In this document: piece by piece, positions 1 through 5,890 of the stretch | How the letters are laid out: the number at the start of each line of letters is the position of its first letter | How positions within the stretch are numbered: the first letter of the stretch is position 1 | Assembly (NCBI GenBank): GCA_012719015.1 | Contig: JAAYBE010000249.1 | Span: forward strand, 1 to 5,907 | Direction: 5' to 3' | Source: Actinomycetota bacterium | GTDB lineage: Bacteria > Actinomycetota > Thermoleophilia > UBA2241 | DNA: 5,907 nt | The notes under the pieces: model-generated | The model's input: the letters and a program-made list of their open reading frames with translations, nothing else | The model's database searches: none | Told to the model about the DNA's origin: nothing | Translations under genes and position numbers: made by a program

Positions 1-26
1 CGGCCCGCACGCCGCCTCCCTGGCAT
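1..26 (-). CDS. possible start of a further gene, cut by the window edge
   Basis: An ATG at 26-24 on the minus strand is preceded by a good ribosome binding site, GGAGAGGG (plus-strand 32-39), with a 5-base spacer. Only about eight codons fit before the edge (reading MPGRRRAG), so no family can be named. It lies downstream of the prepilin peptidase gene in the same direction and could be the next pilus gene. The call rests only on start context. Confidence 0.35.
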
Positions 27-199
27 CGTCGCCCTCTCCGTGAGCCGGTCGCGCCCGCCCGCCCCAGGAGAATACGGCGTGCGCCGGCGGGTGAGGAGGA
101 TGACGGAGGCGCGGCGCGGATGACGTTGCGGCTGCCGCTGCGCCGTCGGCCGGCGGCCGCTCCGCCTCGGCCGCCCGGTCCCGGCGGTCGCCGCCCGGC
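27..199. other. intergenic stretch with no clear gene
   Basis: This very GC-rich stretch lies between the peptidase stop and the possible next start. No convincing reading frame or canonical promoter is visible. Just past the stop, the minus-strand RNA could fold a small hairpin (GGCGG-CGA-CCGCC), without a U run. GGATGACG occurs twice, at 108-115 and 119-126, probably by chance. Confidence 0.4.
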
Positions 200-973
200 T
201 CAGCGCCCCAGCGCCAGGCTGAGGTAGGCCTCGATCAGCGGCCGGCCGGCGAACAGCGCCACGACCGCGCCGGCCGCCAGGAACGGCCCGAAGGGGATCG
301 CCGTCTTGCCGTCGCCGCGCCGCACGGCCACCAGCGTCACCCCGACCGCGGCGCCGCCCAGGAAGCCGAGAAACAGCGCCGGGACCACCGCGACCCCGAG
401 GTAGACGCCCATGCAGAGCGCGAGCTTCACGTCGCCGAACCCCATCCCCTCCACGTGGCGCACGCGGAAGTACACCTCGCTGATCAGCAGCAGGAACCCG
501 GCCGCCCCCGCCCCCGCCACGAGCCACTCCCACCATGGGCCGTCGCCGAAGAGGACCATGAGCGGCACGCCCAGCGCCGCCGCCGGGAGGATGACCACAT
601 CGGGGATGATGCGGATCTCGAGGTCGACCTGGCTCACCAGGATCAACGCGGAGACGAACAGCAGGTGCGGGACGAGCACCCAGTCGAGGCCGTCGTACAG
701 CGCGACGGCCACGAACAGCGCCGCCGTGAGCGCCTCCCCGGCCGGGTAGCGCCAGTGGATCGGCGCGGCGCAGTCGCGGCAGCGGCCGCGCAGCAGCAGC
801 CAGCTGAGCACGGGGACGTTGTCGCGAGCGCGGATCTGGTGGCCGCAGGCCGGGCAGTGCGAGCGCCCCCGCGTGATGCGCTCGTCGTGCGCCAGCCGCC
901 ACGCCCAGGCGTTGAGGAAGCTGCCGATGAGCAGGCCGTAGACGGCCGCGAGGACGACGAGCAGGATGGTCAC
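200..973 (-). CDS. pilD: type IV prepilin peptidase / N-methyltransferase (PilD family)
   Basis: This inner-membrane aspartic protease (family A24) cuts prepilins after the leader glycine and usually also N-methylates the new N-terminus. The 257-residue protein is near full family length. The cytoplasmic zinc motif of bifunctional enzymes is present as two CxxC pairs, Cys40/Cys43 and Cys65/Cys68. The first catalytic aspartate is Asp117, in VDLEIRIIPD; the second is Asp181, in GMGFGDVKL, the GxGD-type motif. Hydrophobic segments run throughout. The start is GTG at 973, whose GTGA overlaps the stop of the upstream prepilin gene by 4 bases, suggesting translational coupling. Longer in-frame extensions upstream are shadow of that prepilin gene. 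Likely substrates are the three prepilins here. Function is confident from motifs; the symbol is by family. Confidence 0.95.
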   Translation of the reverse strand: MTILLVVLAAVYGLLIGSFLNAWAWRLAHDERITRGRSHCPACGHQIRARDNVPVLSWLLLRGRCRDCAAPIHWRYPAGEALTAALFVAVALYDGLDWVLVPHLLFVSALILVSQVDLEIRIIPDVVILPAAALGVPLMVLFGDGPWWEWLVAGAGAAGFLLLISEVYFRVRHVEGMGFGDVKLALCMGVYLGVAVVPALFLGFLGGAAVGVTLVAVRRGDGKTAIPFGPFLAAGAVVALFAGRPLIEAYLSLALGR

Positions 974-1413
974 GGCACGATGAAGTCGGCCTGCCTCCGC
1001 AGGAAGACCGTGAGCCTGTACGGCCGCGGCTCCGGGCCCGTCGTGTCGCGCTGGTAGAGGTAGTTGCCCACCGAGCGCGCCGTCACAGTGCGCATCAGCC
1101 CGCCGTCCTCGAACGGGTTGGCGGGCCACTGCTGGGGGACGATGTAGGCGCCGATGGTGGCCGGGCTGCACTCTGTGGGCCACGGGTCGTCGGCGTCCGA
1201 GTCGAGCACGCACGAGATGAGCGCCGTGGCGATCTGCCGCCCGCCGGCGCGCGCCGCCGCGTCCTTGGCCCGGTCGCGCTGGCCGATGTACAGGGGGATG
1301 GCGATCGCGGCCAAGATGCCGATGATCACCATCACGATCAGCGCCTCGATCATGCTGAAACCGGCGCGCCCCTCACGTACGCCGCCGGCGAGCCCCTCGT
1401 GCCGCCCGCTCAC
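970..1413 (-). CDS. minor type IV prepilin / pseudopilin-like protein
   Basis: The 147-residue protein has a class III prepilin signal: an 18-residue basic leader ending in Gly18, then FSMIEALIVMVIIGILAAIA, with Glu23 as the conserved Glu5 of the mature form. The hydrophobic N-terminal helix spans about 19-40. The globular part contains WPANPFEDGG (96-105), like the WPxNP box of the two larger pilins, and two cysteines, Cys68 and Cys82, that could form a disulfide loop; the other pilins have no cysteine. The start is GTG at 1413, overlapping the TPR-like gene's stop as GTGA; an upstream ATG would give an implausibly long leader. It has no riboswitch or promoter of its own, which suggests a low-level minor pilin made with the assembly genes. 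A secretion pseudopilin is an alternative. Confidence 0.85.
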   Translation of the reverse strand: MSGRHEGLAGGVREGRAGFSMIEALIVMVIIGILAAIAIPLYIGQRDRAKDAAARAGGRQIATALISCVLDSDADDPWPTECSPATIGAYIVPQQWPANPFEDGGLMRTVTARSVGNYLYQRDTTGPEPRPYRLTVFLRRQADFIVP

Positions 1414-2156
1414 TGGACATACTCCCGGAACAACTCGGCCACCAGCGCGTCGGCGTCCGCCCTGGGCATCGTCTCGTAGAGCGGGGCGAGGGCCCTCATG
1501 CGCGCCTCCTTCTCCGTCGGCAGGATGCACTCGAGTCCCTTGACGGCTTTCTCGCGCGCGTACTTGTCTCCTGCAAGGTAGGCCTGTCCGAGCATCAGGA
1601 CGGCCTTCCCCTGCTCGCCCCCCTTGGCCAGCAAGGCGGCCGCCAGGCGGGGCAGGTAGTCCGGGCTGCCGGGGATCGCCGCCGCCTTCTCGTACCAGCG
1701 CGCGGCGGCGAGATCCTTCTCCTCCCCGGCGCCGTAGCGGTAGGCGAAGAACCCCAGGTAGGCGGGGAAGCGCCAGTCCCCGGGGTTCGCCGCGAAGCCC
1801 CGCTTGAGCAGCTCGTAGGCGGCGTCGGCGCGCCCCGCGTCGATCAGCGCGAAGGCGCTGAACAGGTAGGCGCGCGTGAAGCGCGGGCTGAGGGCGGTGA
1901 CCAGCGTGGTCATCTCGGGCAGCGAGTCAAGCCGCCCGTCGCCGCTCACGTGCTCGCCGTAGTACTGCACCATCTGAAGGTAGTACAGGTCGGCGATCGA
2001 GGTGCGGAAACTGGGCGAGAAGTCCTGGAAGAAGCGCGGCGATGGCACGAACACGCGCGGGCTCGCCGGCGCCCGGGACGGCCGGGTCGCCTGGTAGGCG
2101 ACCACGCCGGCCGCGCAGGCCAGCACCACGAGCGCCGCCACGACCCGCCGCAACAC
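1410..2156 (-). CDS. membrane-anchored TPR-like helical repeat protein
   Basis: The protein has 248 residues. Residues 3-4 are arginines and about 5-22 form one hydrophobic segment, so it is probably anchored with the rest outside the cytoplasm. A weak lipobox-like VLAC ends at Cys14. From about 53 the chain is helical and TPR-like: IADLYYLQMVQYYGEH (54-69), a helix pair at about 92-124 with AYELLKRGFAANPGDW (113-128), and another near 147-175 with RWYEKAAAIPGSPDYLPRLA. Start choice is firm: GTG at 2156 follows AAGGAG (plus-strand 2165-2170) by 8 bases, and the permease stop is 2 bases upstream. Similar proteins are often seen beside pilin genes. By position it could be an accessory or scaffolding subunit for the adjacent ABC transporter, possibly in the slot of Myxococcus PilG; no sequence evidence ties it to PilG. 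Confidence 0.75.
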   Translation of the reverse strand: MLRRVVAALVVLACAAGVVAYQATRPSRAPASPRVFVPSPRFFQDFSPSFRTSIADLYYLQMVQYYGEHVSGDGRLDSLPEMTTLVTALSPRFTRAYLFSAFALIDAGRADAAYELLKRGFAANPGDWRFPAYLGFFAYRYGAGEEKDLAAARWYEKAAAIPGSPDYLPRLAAALLAKGGEQGKAVLMLGQAYLAGDKYAREKAVKGLECILPTEKEARMRALAPLYETMPRADADALVAELFREYVQ

Positions 2157-2158
2157 GC

Positions 2159-2919
2159 TCAGAACTCCTTGCGGCGGAACACCAGGGCGGCCAGCGCCAG
2201 CACCACCACGACGTAGGCCAGCAGGTAGCCCGTCCAGACGGCGACCTCGCCCCAGGCGAGCGTACTCTCCCCCACCGCGCCGGCCTTGACGTCCACGGCG
2301 GCGAGGTTGGGGATGACCACGTACACCACCCAGGAGAGCGCCTCGGTGACGGCGTTCTGCCCCAGGCGCGTCAGCGCCAGCACGTTGTGACTGAGCTGCC
2401 CGGCCACGAACACGCAGATGCCCAGCACGCTGGCGAGGATCGCCGAGCCGAGCGTCGAGAAGAAGATCGTCACGGCCATGATCGCCAGGAGCTGCACGTA
2501 GACCATGAGTACGGCCACGAGCAGCATGCCGCTCGCTTCGCCGGCCACCGCCCACACGAGCAGGAAGAGGAAGACGCCCATGCCGGCCAGCACCACCGCC
2601 ATGGTGGCGCACAGGCCCACGAACTTGCCGGCGATGAACGCCGCCCGACCCACCGGCTTGCTGAAGAGCACGAACACGGTGCGCTTCTCGACCTCCTTGT
2701 GCACCAGCCCGGCGGCGATGAACACGGCCACCACGAGCCCGAAGAGGGTCACCGCCACGAGGCCGAAGTCCTTCATCATGCGGCCCTGCTCGCCGAGGCT
2801 GATGCTGCCCAGCCAGAGCCCCCCGACGATCATCAGGAGGGCGAAGACGACGATCACCGCCAGCACGCGGTCGCGGATCGTCTCCTTGAAGGTGTTGACC
2901 GCGATGGCGACGACCTGGT

Positions 2920-2923
<4 letters not shown>
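2159..2923 (-). CDS. ABC-2 type transporter permease (PilI-like by context)
   Basis: This 254-residue integral membrane protein has about six hydrophobic segments, near residues 19-38, 54-73, 101-127, 133-155, 160-176 and 228-249. The loop HKEVEKRTVFVLFSKPVGR (75-93) is typical of the NosY-like ABC-2 permease family. The start is GTG at 2923, whose GTGA overlaps the ATPase stop, so the two subunits are coupled in translation and very probably form one transporter. The substrate is not evident. In Myxococcus xanthus the ABC pair PilH/PilI, encoded between pilA and pilD, is needed for pilus assembly. The same arrangement here makes a pilus-related role likely, but that is inference from gene order. 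Confidence 0.87.
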
Positions 2924-3639
<716 letters not shown>

Positions 3640-3652
3640 GCGCCGCCCCGCC

Positions 3653-4060
3653 TCACGGCGCCGTGATCACCGGCTCGCCGCCGGCGCCGAGGCCAGTGAG
3701 CGTGAAGGTGTCGGCGGTCTGGACGTAGATGTAGTCGCCCTCGTCCATACCTTCACCCATGTCGCCGCCGACCCAGGGGTTCTGCGGCCAGTTGTCGACA
3801 TACGGCGCACCGCTGCCGTCGACCAGAGACGCCCGGCTGACCGTGCCGGTGGCCGGGTAGGTGTCGCCGTTGTCGACGGCGTAGCTACCGATGCCGAGCT
3901 CGATGTTGTGGACGCCGCCCTTGACGGCCGACTCCTTGGCCTTCTCACGTTGACTCAGGAACATCGGGATCGCGATCGCCGCCAGGATGCCGATGATGAT
4001 GATCACGATCAGCAGCTCGATGAGGGTGAAGCCCCTCTGACTGTGGTTCTCTCTCTTCAT
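3653..4060 (-). CDS. pilA: type IV pilin 2 (major-pilin type)
   Basis: The 135-residue prepilin has a 10-residue leader, MKRENHSQRG, cut before Phe11; FTLIELLIVIIIIGILAAIA follows with Glu15 as the mature Glu5. The globular part carries YAVDNGDTYPA (60-70), DNWPQNPW (89-96) and an acidic patch (100-109), and ends VITAP. There are no cysteines. The start is ATG at 4060 after GGGGGAG (plus-strand 4067-4073); upstream in-frame codons are leader RNA. It is the second of two closely related pilins. The first 84 coding bases up to the leader (3958-4041) match pilin 1 (4697-4780) with 2 differences, while the C-terminal halves differ. It has its own c-di-GMP riboswitch and heads the transcript for the ABC and assembly genes. 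Which pilin dominates in the fibre cannot be told from sequence. Confidence 0.93.
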   Translation of the reverse strand: MKRENHSQRGFTLIELLIVIIIIGILAAIAIPMFLSQREKAKESAVKGGVHNIELGIGSYAVDNGDTYPATGTVSRASLVDGSGAPYVDNWPQNPWVGGDMGEGMDEGDYIYVQTADTFTLTGLGAGGEPVITAP

Positions 4061-4066
4061 GGTCGT

Positions 4067-4085
4067 CTCCCCCGCGGCGCGGGCG
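4067..4085 (-). promoter_or_regulatory. pilin 2 ribosome binding site overlapped by a small hairpin
   Basis: In the minus-strand RNA the sequence CCCGC-GCC-GCGGG folds a 5-bp hairpin whose 3' side runs into the Shine-Dalgarno GGGGGAG, 6 bases before the ATG at 4060. It could partly mask the site. The 3' segment of the upstream switching hairpin also contains CUCC, which could pair with the GGAG of the site. Both pairings are short and speculative as control elements. Confidence 0.4.
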
Positions 4086-4097
4086 CCCTCGACGACG

Positions 4098-4130
4098 GAG
4101 CCCGCGGCCGCACCACGCAACCACGGGCTC
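4098..4130 (-). promoter_or_regulatory. switching hairpin downstream of riboswitch 1
   Basis: The minus-strand RNA folds a 13-bp stem (4118-4130 with 4098-4110, outer part GAGCCCG/CGGGCUC) around a 7-base loop. Three pairs are G-U wobbles in the minus-strand RNA and would be A-C mismatches on the other strand, which favours function in the pilin 2 leader. Its 5' arm can instead pair with CGGGCU in the aptamer's 3' strand (plus-strand 4149-4154). No U run follows, so a classical intrinsic terminator is not shown; a U-less terminator or translation control are both possible. Confidence 0.6.
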
Positions 4131-4140
4131 GGGATCCTCC

Positions 4141-4218
4141 AGAGCGGCAGCCCGGCCGGCTACGTGAGCCCCGTGGCTTTGCGCCCCACCCTCGCAAGTG
4201 GTTTGCCTTTTGCGCCTT
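4141..4218 (-). promoter_or_regulatory. c-di-GMP-I (GEMM-I) riboswitch 1, leader of pilin 2
   Basis: The minus-strand RNA has the GEMM-I hallmarks in order: GGCAAACC; a P2 hairpin CCACUU-GCGA-GGGUGG with a GNRA tetraloop; GGGGCGCAAAGCC; a P3 arm; and GGGCUGCC closing P1 (GGCA with UGCC). The position equivalent to G20 of the Vibrio Vc2 aptamer is G, as expected for c-di-GMP rather than the cGAMP-sensing A20 variants, and the ligand-stacking A47 equivalent is present. It lies between a promoter-like pair and the pilin 2 start and should control pilin 2, probably with the downstream ABC and assembly genes. The core differs from riboswitch 2 at 4 of about 64 bases. The direction of control (on or off) is not settled. 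Confidence 0.93.
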
Positions 4219-4225
4219 CACAGAC

Positions 4226-4255
4226 ACTCTGCCCAACTGCAGATTGGCTGGACAC
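4226..4255 (-). promoter_or_regulatory. candidate promoter of the pilin 2 transcript
   Basis: On the minus strand GTGTCCAG (plus-strand 4248-4255) and GGCAGAGT (4226-4233) are separated by 14 bases. The same pair with the same spacing occurs just upstream of riboswitch 2. The distance suits -35 and -10 elements, and transcription would begin right at the riboswitch. The boxes are not good sigma-70 sites, so the sigma factor that reads them is unknown. A paired activator site is an alternative. Confidence 0.5.
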
Positions 4256-4260
4256 GCTCC

Positions 4261-4280
4261 GCGTCCTCCCGCGAAGACGC
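4261..4280 (-). repeat. small hairpin upstream of the pilin 2 promoter
   Basis: The minus-strand RNA pairs GCGUCUUC with GAGGACGC around loop GCGG. The stem has 8 bp with one G-U wobble, and would have a C-A mismatch on the other strand, which suggests it belongs to minus-strand read-through RNA from pilin 1. It may help end or process that transcript, but no U run follows. Confidence 0.35.
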
Positions 4281-4314
4281 GCCCTCCATAGCCGTAGGAG
4301 CTAGGCTTCGGACG

Positions 4315-4354
4315 GCACCGGGGGCGGCTGCCATGTGGCAGCCGCCCCCGGTGC
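4315..4354 (-). terminator. 19-bp perfect hairpin after pilin 1, candidate terminator
   Basis: A perfect inverted repeat (4315-4333 with 4336-4354, arm beginning GCACCGGGGGCGG) starts 28 bases past the pilin 1 stop. It is almost all G and C, with an effective 4-base loop. No U tract follows on the minus strand, so it may be a U-less terminator of a high-GC organism, an mRNA 3'-end stabiliser, or a partial block that makes pilin 1 more abundant than pilin 2. Confidence 0.6.
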
Positions 4355-4382
4355 GGAGCCTCTTCAACTCCGAGCTTTCACA

Positions 4383-4799
4383 TCACGGCACAGTGATGAT
4401 CGGACGCACGGTCGCACCGCTGGTCTTTCCGTAGCCGATCAACCGGAAGCTATCCGTGGTGGGATTAGAGTAGGCGAAGTTGCCCTGTGAAGCGTCGTTG
4501 GTCATGTAGGCTCCGGTGCTGCTCCACGGGTTCTTGGGCCAGTTGTCGACGAGGGCGCCGACAGCCTCGTCCTGCTCGACGTCGGCCCCGGCGGGATAGG
4601 CGTCATTGTTGTCGACCGCGTAGCTCTGCACGCCGACCTGGATACTGTGCACGCCCTCCTTGACGGCCGACTCCTTGGCCTTGTCGCGCTGGTTGAGGAA
4701 CATCGGGATCGCGATCGCGGCCAGGATGCCGATGATGATGATCACGATCAGCAGCTCGATGAGGGTGAAGCCCTTCTGACCCTTGCGGAACCTCTTCAT
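4383..4799 (-). CDS. pilA: type IV pilin 1 (major-pilin type)
   Basis: The 138-residue prepilin has a 10-residue basic leader, MKRFRKGQKG, cut before Phe11; the hydrophobic helix is FTLIELLIVIIIIGILAAIA with Glu15 as the conserved mature Glu5. Then come QRDKAKESAVKEGVHSIQ (37-54), YAVDNNDAYPAG (60-71) and DNWPKNPW (85-92), a WPxNP box shared with the other pilins. The C-terminus is PIITVP; there are no cysteines. The start is ATG at 4799 after AGGAG and GGAAGG; the longer open frame upstream to 5054 is riboswitch RNA, not protein. It is preceded by its own promoter-like pair and c-di-GMP riboswitch and followed by a strong hairpin, so it may be a single-gene transcript, which would suit a highly expressed major pilin. 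That expression level is inferred. Confidence 0.94.
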   Translation of the reverse strand: MKRFRKGQKGFTLIELLIVIIIIGILAAIAIPMFLNQRDKAKESAVKEGVHSIQVGVQSYAVDNNDAYPAGADVEQDEAVGALVDNWPKNPWSSTGAYMTNDASQGNFAYSNPTTDSFRLIGYGKTSGATVRPIITVP

Positions 4800-4879
4800 T
4801 TGCCTTCCATCTCCTCTCTGTTGCGTGAACGCACTCGACGTGGTGCTTGCTGCCGTGCTGTGCGCGCCCCTCATGCGAG

Positions 4880-4916
4880 AAGCCTGCGACGTCCGCCGGT
4901 GCGGGGTCCCAGGCTT
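4880..4916 (-). promoter_or_regulatory. switching hairpin downstream of riboswitch 2
   Basis: In the minus-strand RNA AAGCCUG (plus-strand 4910-4916) pairs perfectly with CAGGCUU (4880-4886), enclosing 23 bases that can form an inner CCGC-ACCG-GCGG hairpin. The overlapping segment AGCCUGG (4909-4915) can instead pair with CUGGGCU in the aptamer's 3' strand (4942-4948; 7 bp, two of them G-U). The layout matches that after riboswitch 1 although the pairing sequences differ. No U run follows. Confidence 0.55.
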
Positions 4917-4933
4917 GCGTGGTGTGCAGCTCT

Positions 4934-5011
4934 TCGGCGGCAGCCCAGCCGGCTCGGTGAGCCCTGTGGCTTTGCGCCCCACCCTCGCAAGTGGTTTGCC
5001 CTTGGCGCCCT
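4934..5011 (-). promoter_or_regulatory. c-di-GMP-I (GEMM-I) riboswitch 2, leader of pilin 1
   Basis: The minus-strand RNA shows the same GEMM-I elements as the copy before pilin 2: GGGCAAACC, a P2 hairpin with GCGA tetraloop, GGGGCGCAAAGCC, a P3 arm GGCUC-ACC-GAGCC, and GGGCUGCC closing P1. The G20 equivalent is G, predicting c-di-GMP as ligand. The aptamer ends about 135 bases before the pilin 1 ATG, leaving room for a long expression platform. In P3 the change of GU to CG keeps or improves pairing, consistent with selection on RNA structure. Confidence 0.93.
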
Positions 5012-5024
5012 TGTCTGTGCCCCT

Positions 5025-5054
5025 ATACTGCCTCCTTCGGCGGTTCCTAGACAC
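5025..5054 (-). promoter_or_regulatory. candidate promoter of pilin 1, immediately before riboswitch 2
   Basis: On the minus strand GTGTCTAG (plus-strand 5047-5054) and GGCAGTAT (5025-5032) are 14 bases apart, the same layout as before pilin 2. Transcription about 7 bases past the second box would start just before the aptamer. The AGTATA portion slightly resembles a -10 element; GTGTCT is not a good sigma-70 -35. The cognate sigma factor is unknown; the neighbouring group-3 sigma factor is one candidate. Confidence 0.5.
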
Positions 5055-5055
5055 C

Positions 5056-5083
5056 TATCTCGGCCCAGAACGCGCGGCCTTTA
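5056..5083 (-). promoter_or_regulatory. FliA/WhiG-like promoter match upstream of pilin 1
   Basis: On the minus strand TAAA (plus-strand 5080-5083), 15 bases, then GCCGAGATA (5056-5064) fits the sigma-28 class pattern TAAA-N15-GCCGATAA with exact spacing and one extra base in the -10. It is not repeated before pilin 2. A sigma-28-family-like factor is encoded next door, but its DNA-contacting part looks more like SigB/SigF, so the link is tentative. Confidence 0.4.
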
Positions 5084-5111
5084 GCCCTTGCTGACCACAG
5101 GCTGCCCCGTT

Positions 5112-5149
5112 CCCGCGCCCGTGGACTGGGACAAACGTCTAGGCGCGGG
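5112..5149 (-). terminator. possible terminator of the sigma factor gene
   Basis: Directly after the stop, CCCGCGCC (plus-strand 5142-5149) can pair with GGCGCGGG (5112-5119) in the minus-strand RNA, an 8-bp GC stem with a 22-base loop. No U run follows. It may separate the sigma gene from the pilin transcripts, but support is structural only. Confidence 0.3.
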
Positions 5150-5890
5150 TCAGAAGACCCTCTTGCCCATGACCTCCCGCAGCCGGCCCACGGCCTTGAT
5201 GGACTCGCGCGAGACCTTCTTCTGCGAGAGCCCGAGCTCCTCTGCGACCTCGCTCTGGGTGAGGTCCTTGAAGAAGAGCAGGTAGATGAGCCGCTTCTGG
5301 AAGGCGGAGAGCCTGTCGAGGGCGTCGTAGAGCGTGATCTTGTCCTCGATCGGCAGCGCGAAGGTCTGCTGCCGCAGGCTGTGCACCTGGTGCGGGTCGG
5401 CCCGGGCCTGGAGCTGCTCGGCCGTGAACGGCTCGTCGTGGCTGTGGAGCTGGATGCGCGAGTAGAGGTTCATGACCTCGAGGATGCCCTCCTCGTTGAT
5501 GTTGAGCGCCTCGGCCAGCTCGGCGAGCTCGGGCGGCCGGCCGAGCTTGTGGCCCAGCTCGCCGGTCTTCTCCTGGATCTGCCGGTAGATCTTCTTGACC
5601 CAGCGCGGCTGGCGCAGGAGCAGCGAGTCGCGCAGGTGGTGGCGCAGCTCGCCGTCGACGATCGCCGTGGCGTAGGTGCTGAAGCGCACGCCGCGGCCGG
5701 CGTCGTAGCGCTGCGCCGCCTTGATGAGCCCCAGGTTGGCCACCTGCAGCAGGTCCTCGTAGGGCTCGCTCGCGTAGGCGAACCGCTTGAGGATGTGGTG
5801 CAGCAGGTTCTGGTTGCGGCGCACGATCTCGTCGAGCGTCGCCCCCGACCGGGTCTCCGCGTAGACGGCGAGGAGCTGCTCGTTCTCCAC
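5150..5890 (-). CDS. group-3 (SigB/SigF/FliA-superfamily) RNA polymerase sigma factor
   Basis: This 246-residue alternative sigma factor directs RNA polymerase to a limited promoter set. Region 2 covers about 22-90, with the core-binding stretch YEDLLQVANLGLIKAAQRYD (44-63) and the -10-reading stretch FSTYATAIVDGELRHHLRD (70-88). Region 3 is about 95-150, with GRPPELAELAEALNI (117-131). Region 4 is about 184-240, with the helix-turn-helix LTQSEVAEELGLSQKKVSRE (210-229). There is no region 1.1. Region 2.3-2.4 resembles the SigB/SigF type (YATxTIxGExRRxxRD) more than FliA/WhiG. The start is GTG at 5890 after AGAGGGGG; an earlier start beyond the window cannot be excluded. No anti-sigma gene is seen in the window. 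Position upstream of the pilins in the same direction suggests it may control them. Confidence 0.9.
   Translation of the reverse strand: MENEQLLAVYAETRSGATLDEIVRRNQNLLHHILKRFAYASEPYEDLLQVANLGLIKAAQRYDAGRGVRFSTYATAIVDGELRHHLRDSLLLRQPRWVKKIYRQIQEKTGELGHKLGRPPELAELAEALNINEEGILEVMNLYSRIQLHSHDEPFTAEQLQARADPHQVHSLRQQTFALPIEDKITLYDALDRLSAFQKRLIYLLFFKDLTQSEVAEELGLSQKKVSRESIKAVGRLREVMGKRVF

Noticed and set aside
4141..5011. GEMM-Ib (3',3'-cGAMP) riboswitches as known in Geobacter pilin leaders
   Set aside because: The base at the Vc2 position-20 equivalent is G in both copies, whereas the cGAMP-type variants carry A there.
5000..5025. Possible sigma-54 promoter (GG-N10-GC) before pilin 1
   Set aside because: The GGCAC at this place is followed by GC one base too far away, and nothing equivalent sits before pilin 2.
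4800..5054. N-terminal extension of pilin 1 to a far upstream ATG
   Set aside because: The extension would translate riboswitch and leader RNA; the 10-residue leader from 4799 with its own ribosome binding site is a normal prepilin signal.
4059..5094. Plus-strand open frames sharing a VSPVALRPTLASGLP-like stretch at two places
   Set aside because: The repeated peptide is the reverse strand of the two conserved riboswitches read as protein, a common false gene call; no ribosome binding site or family support.
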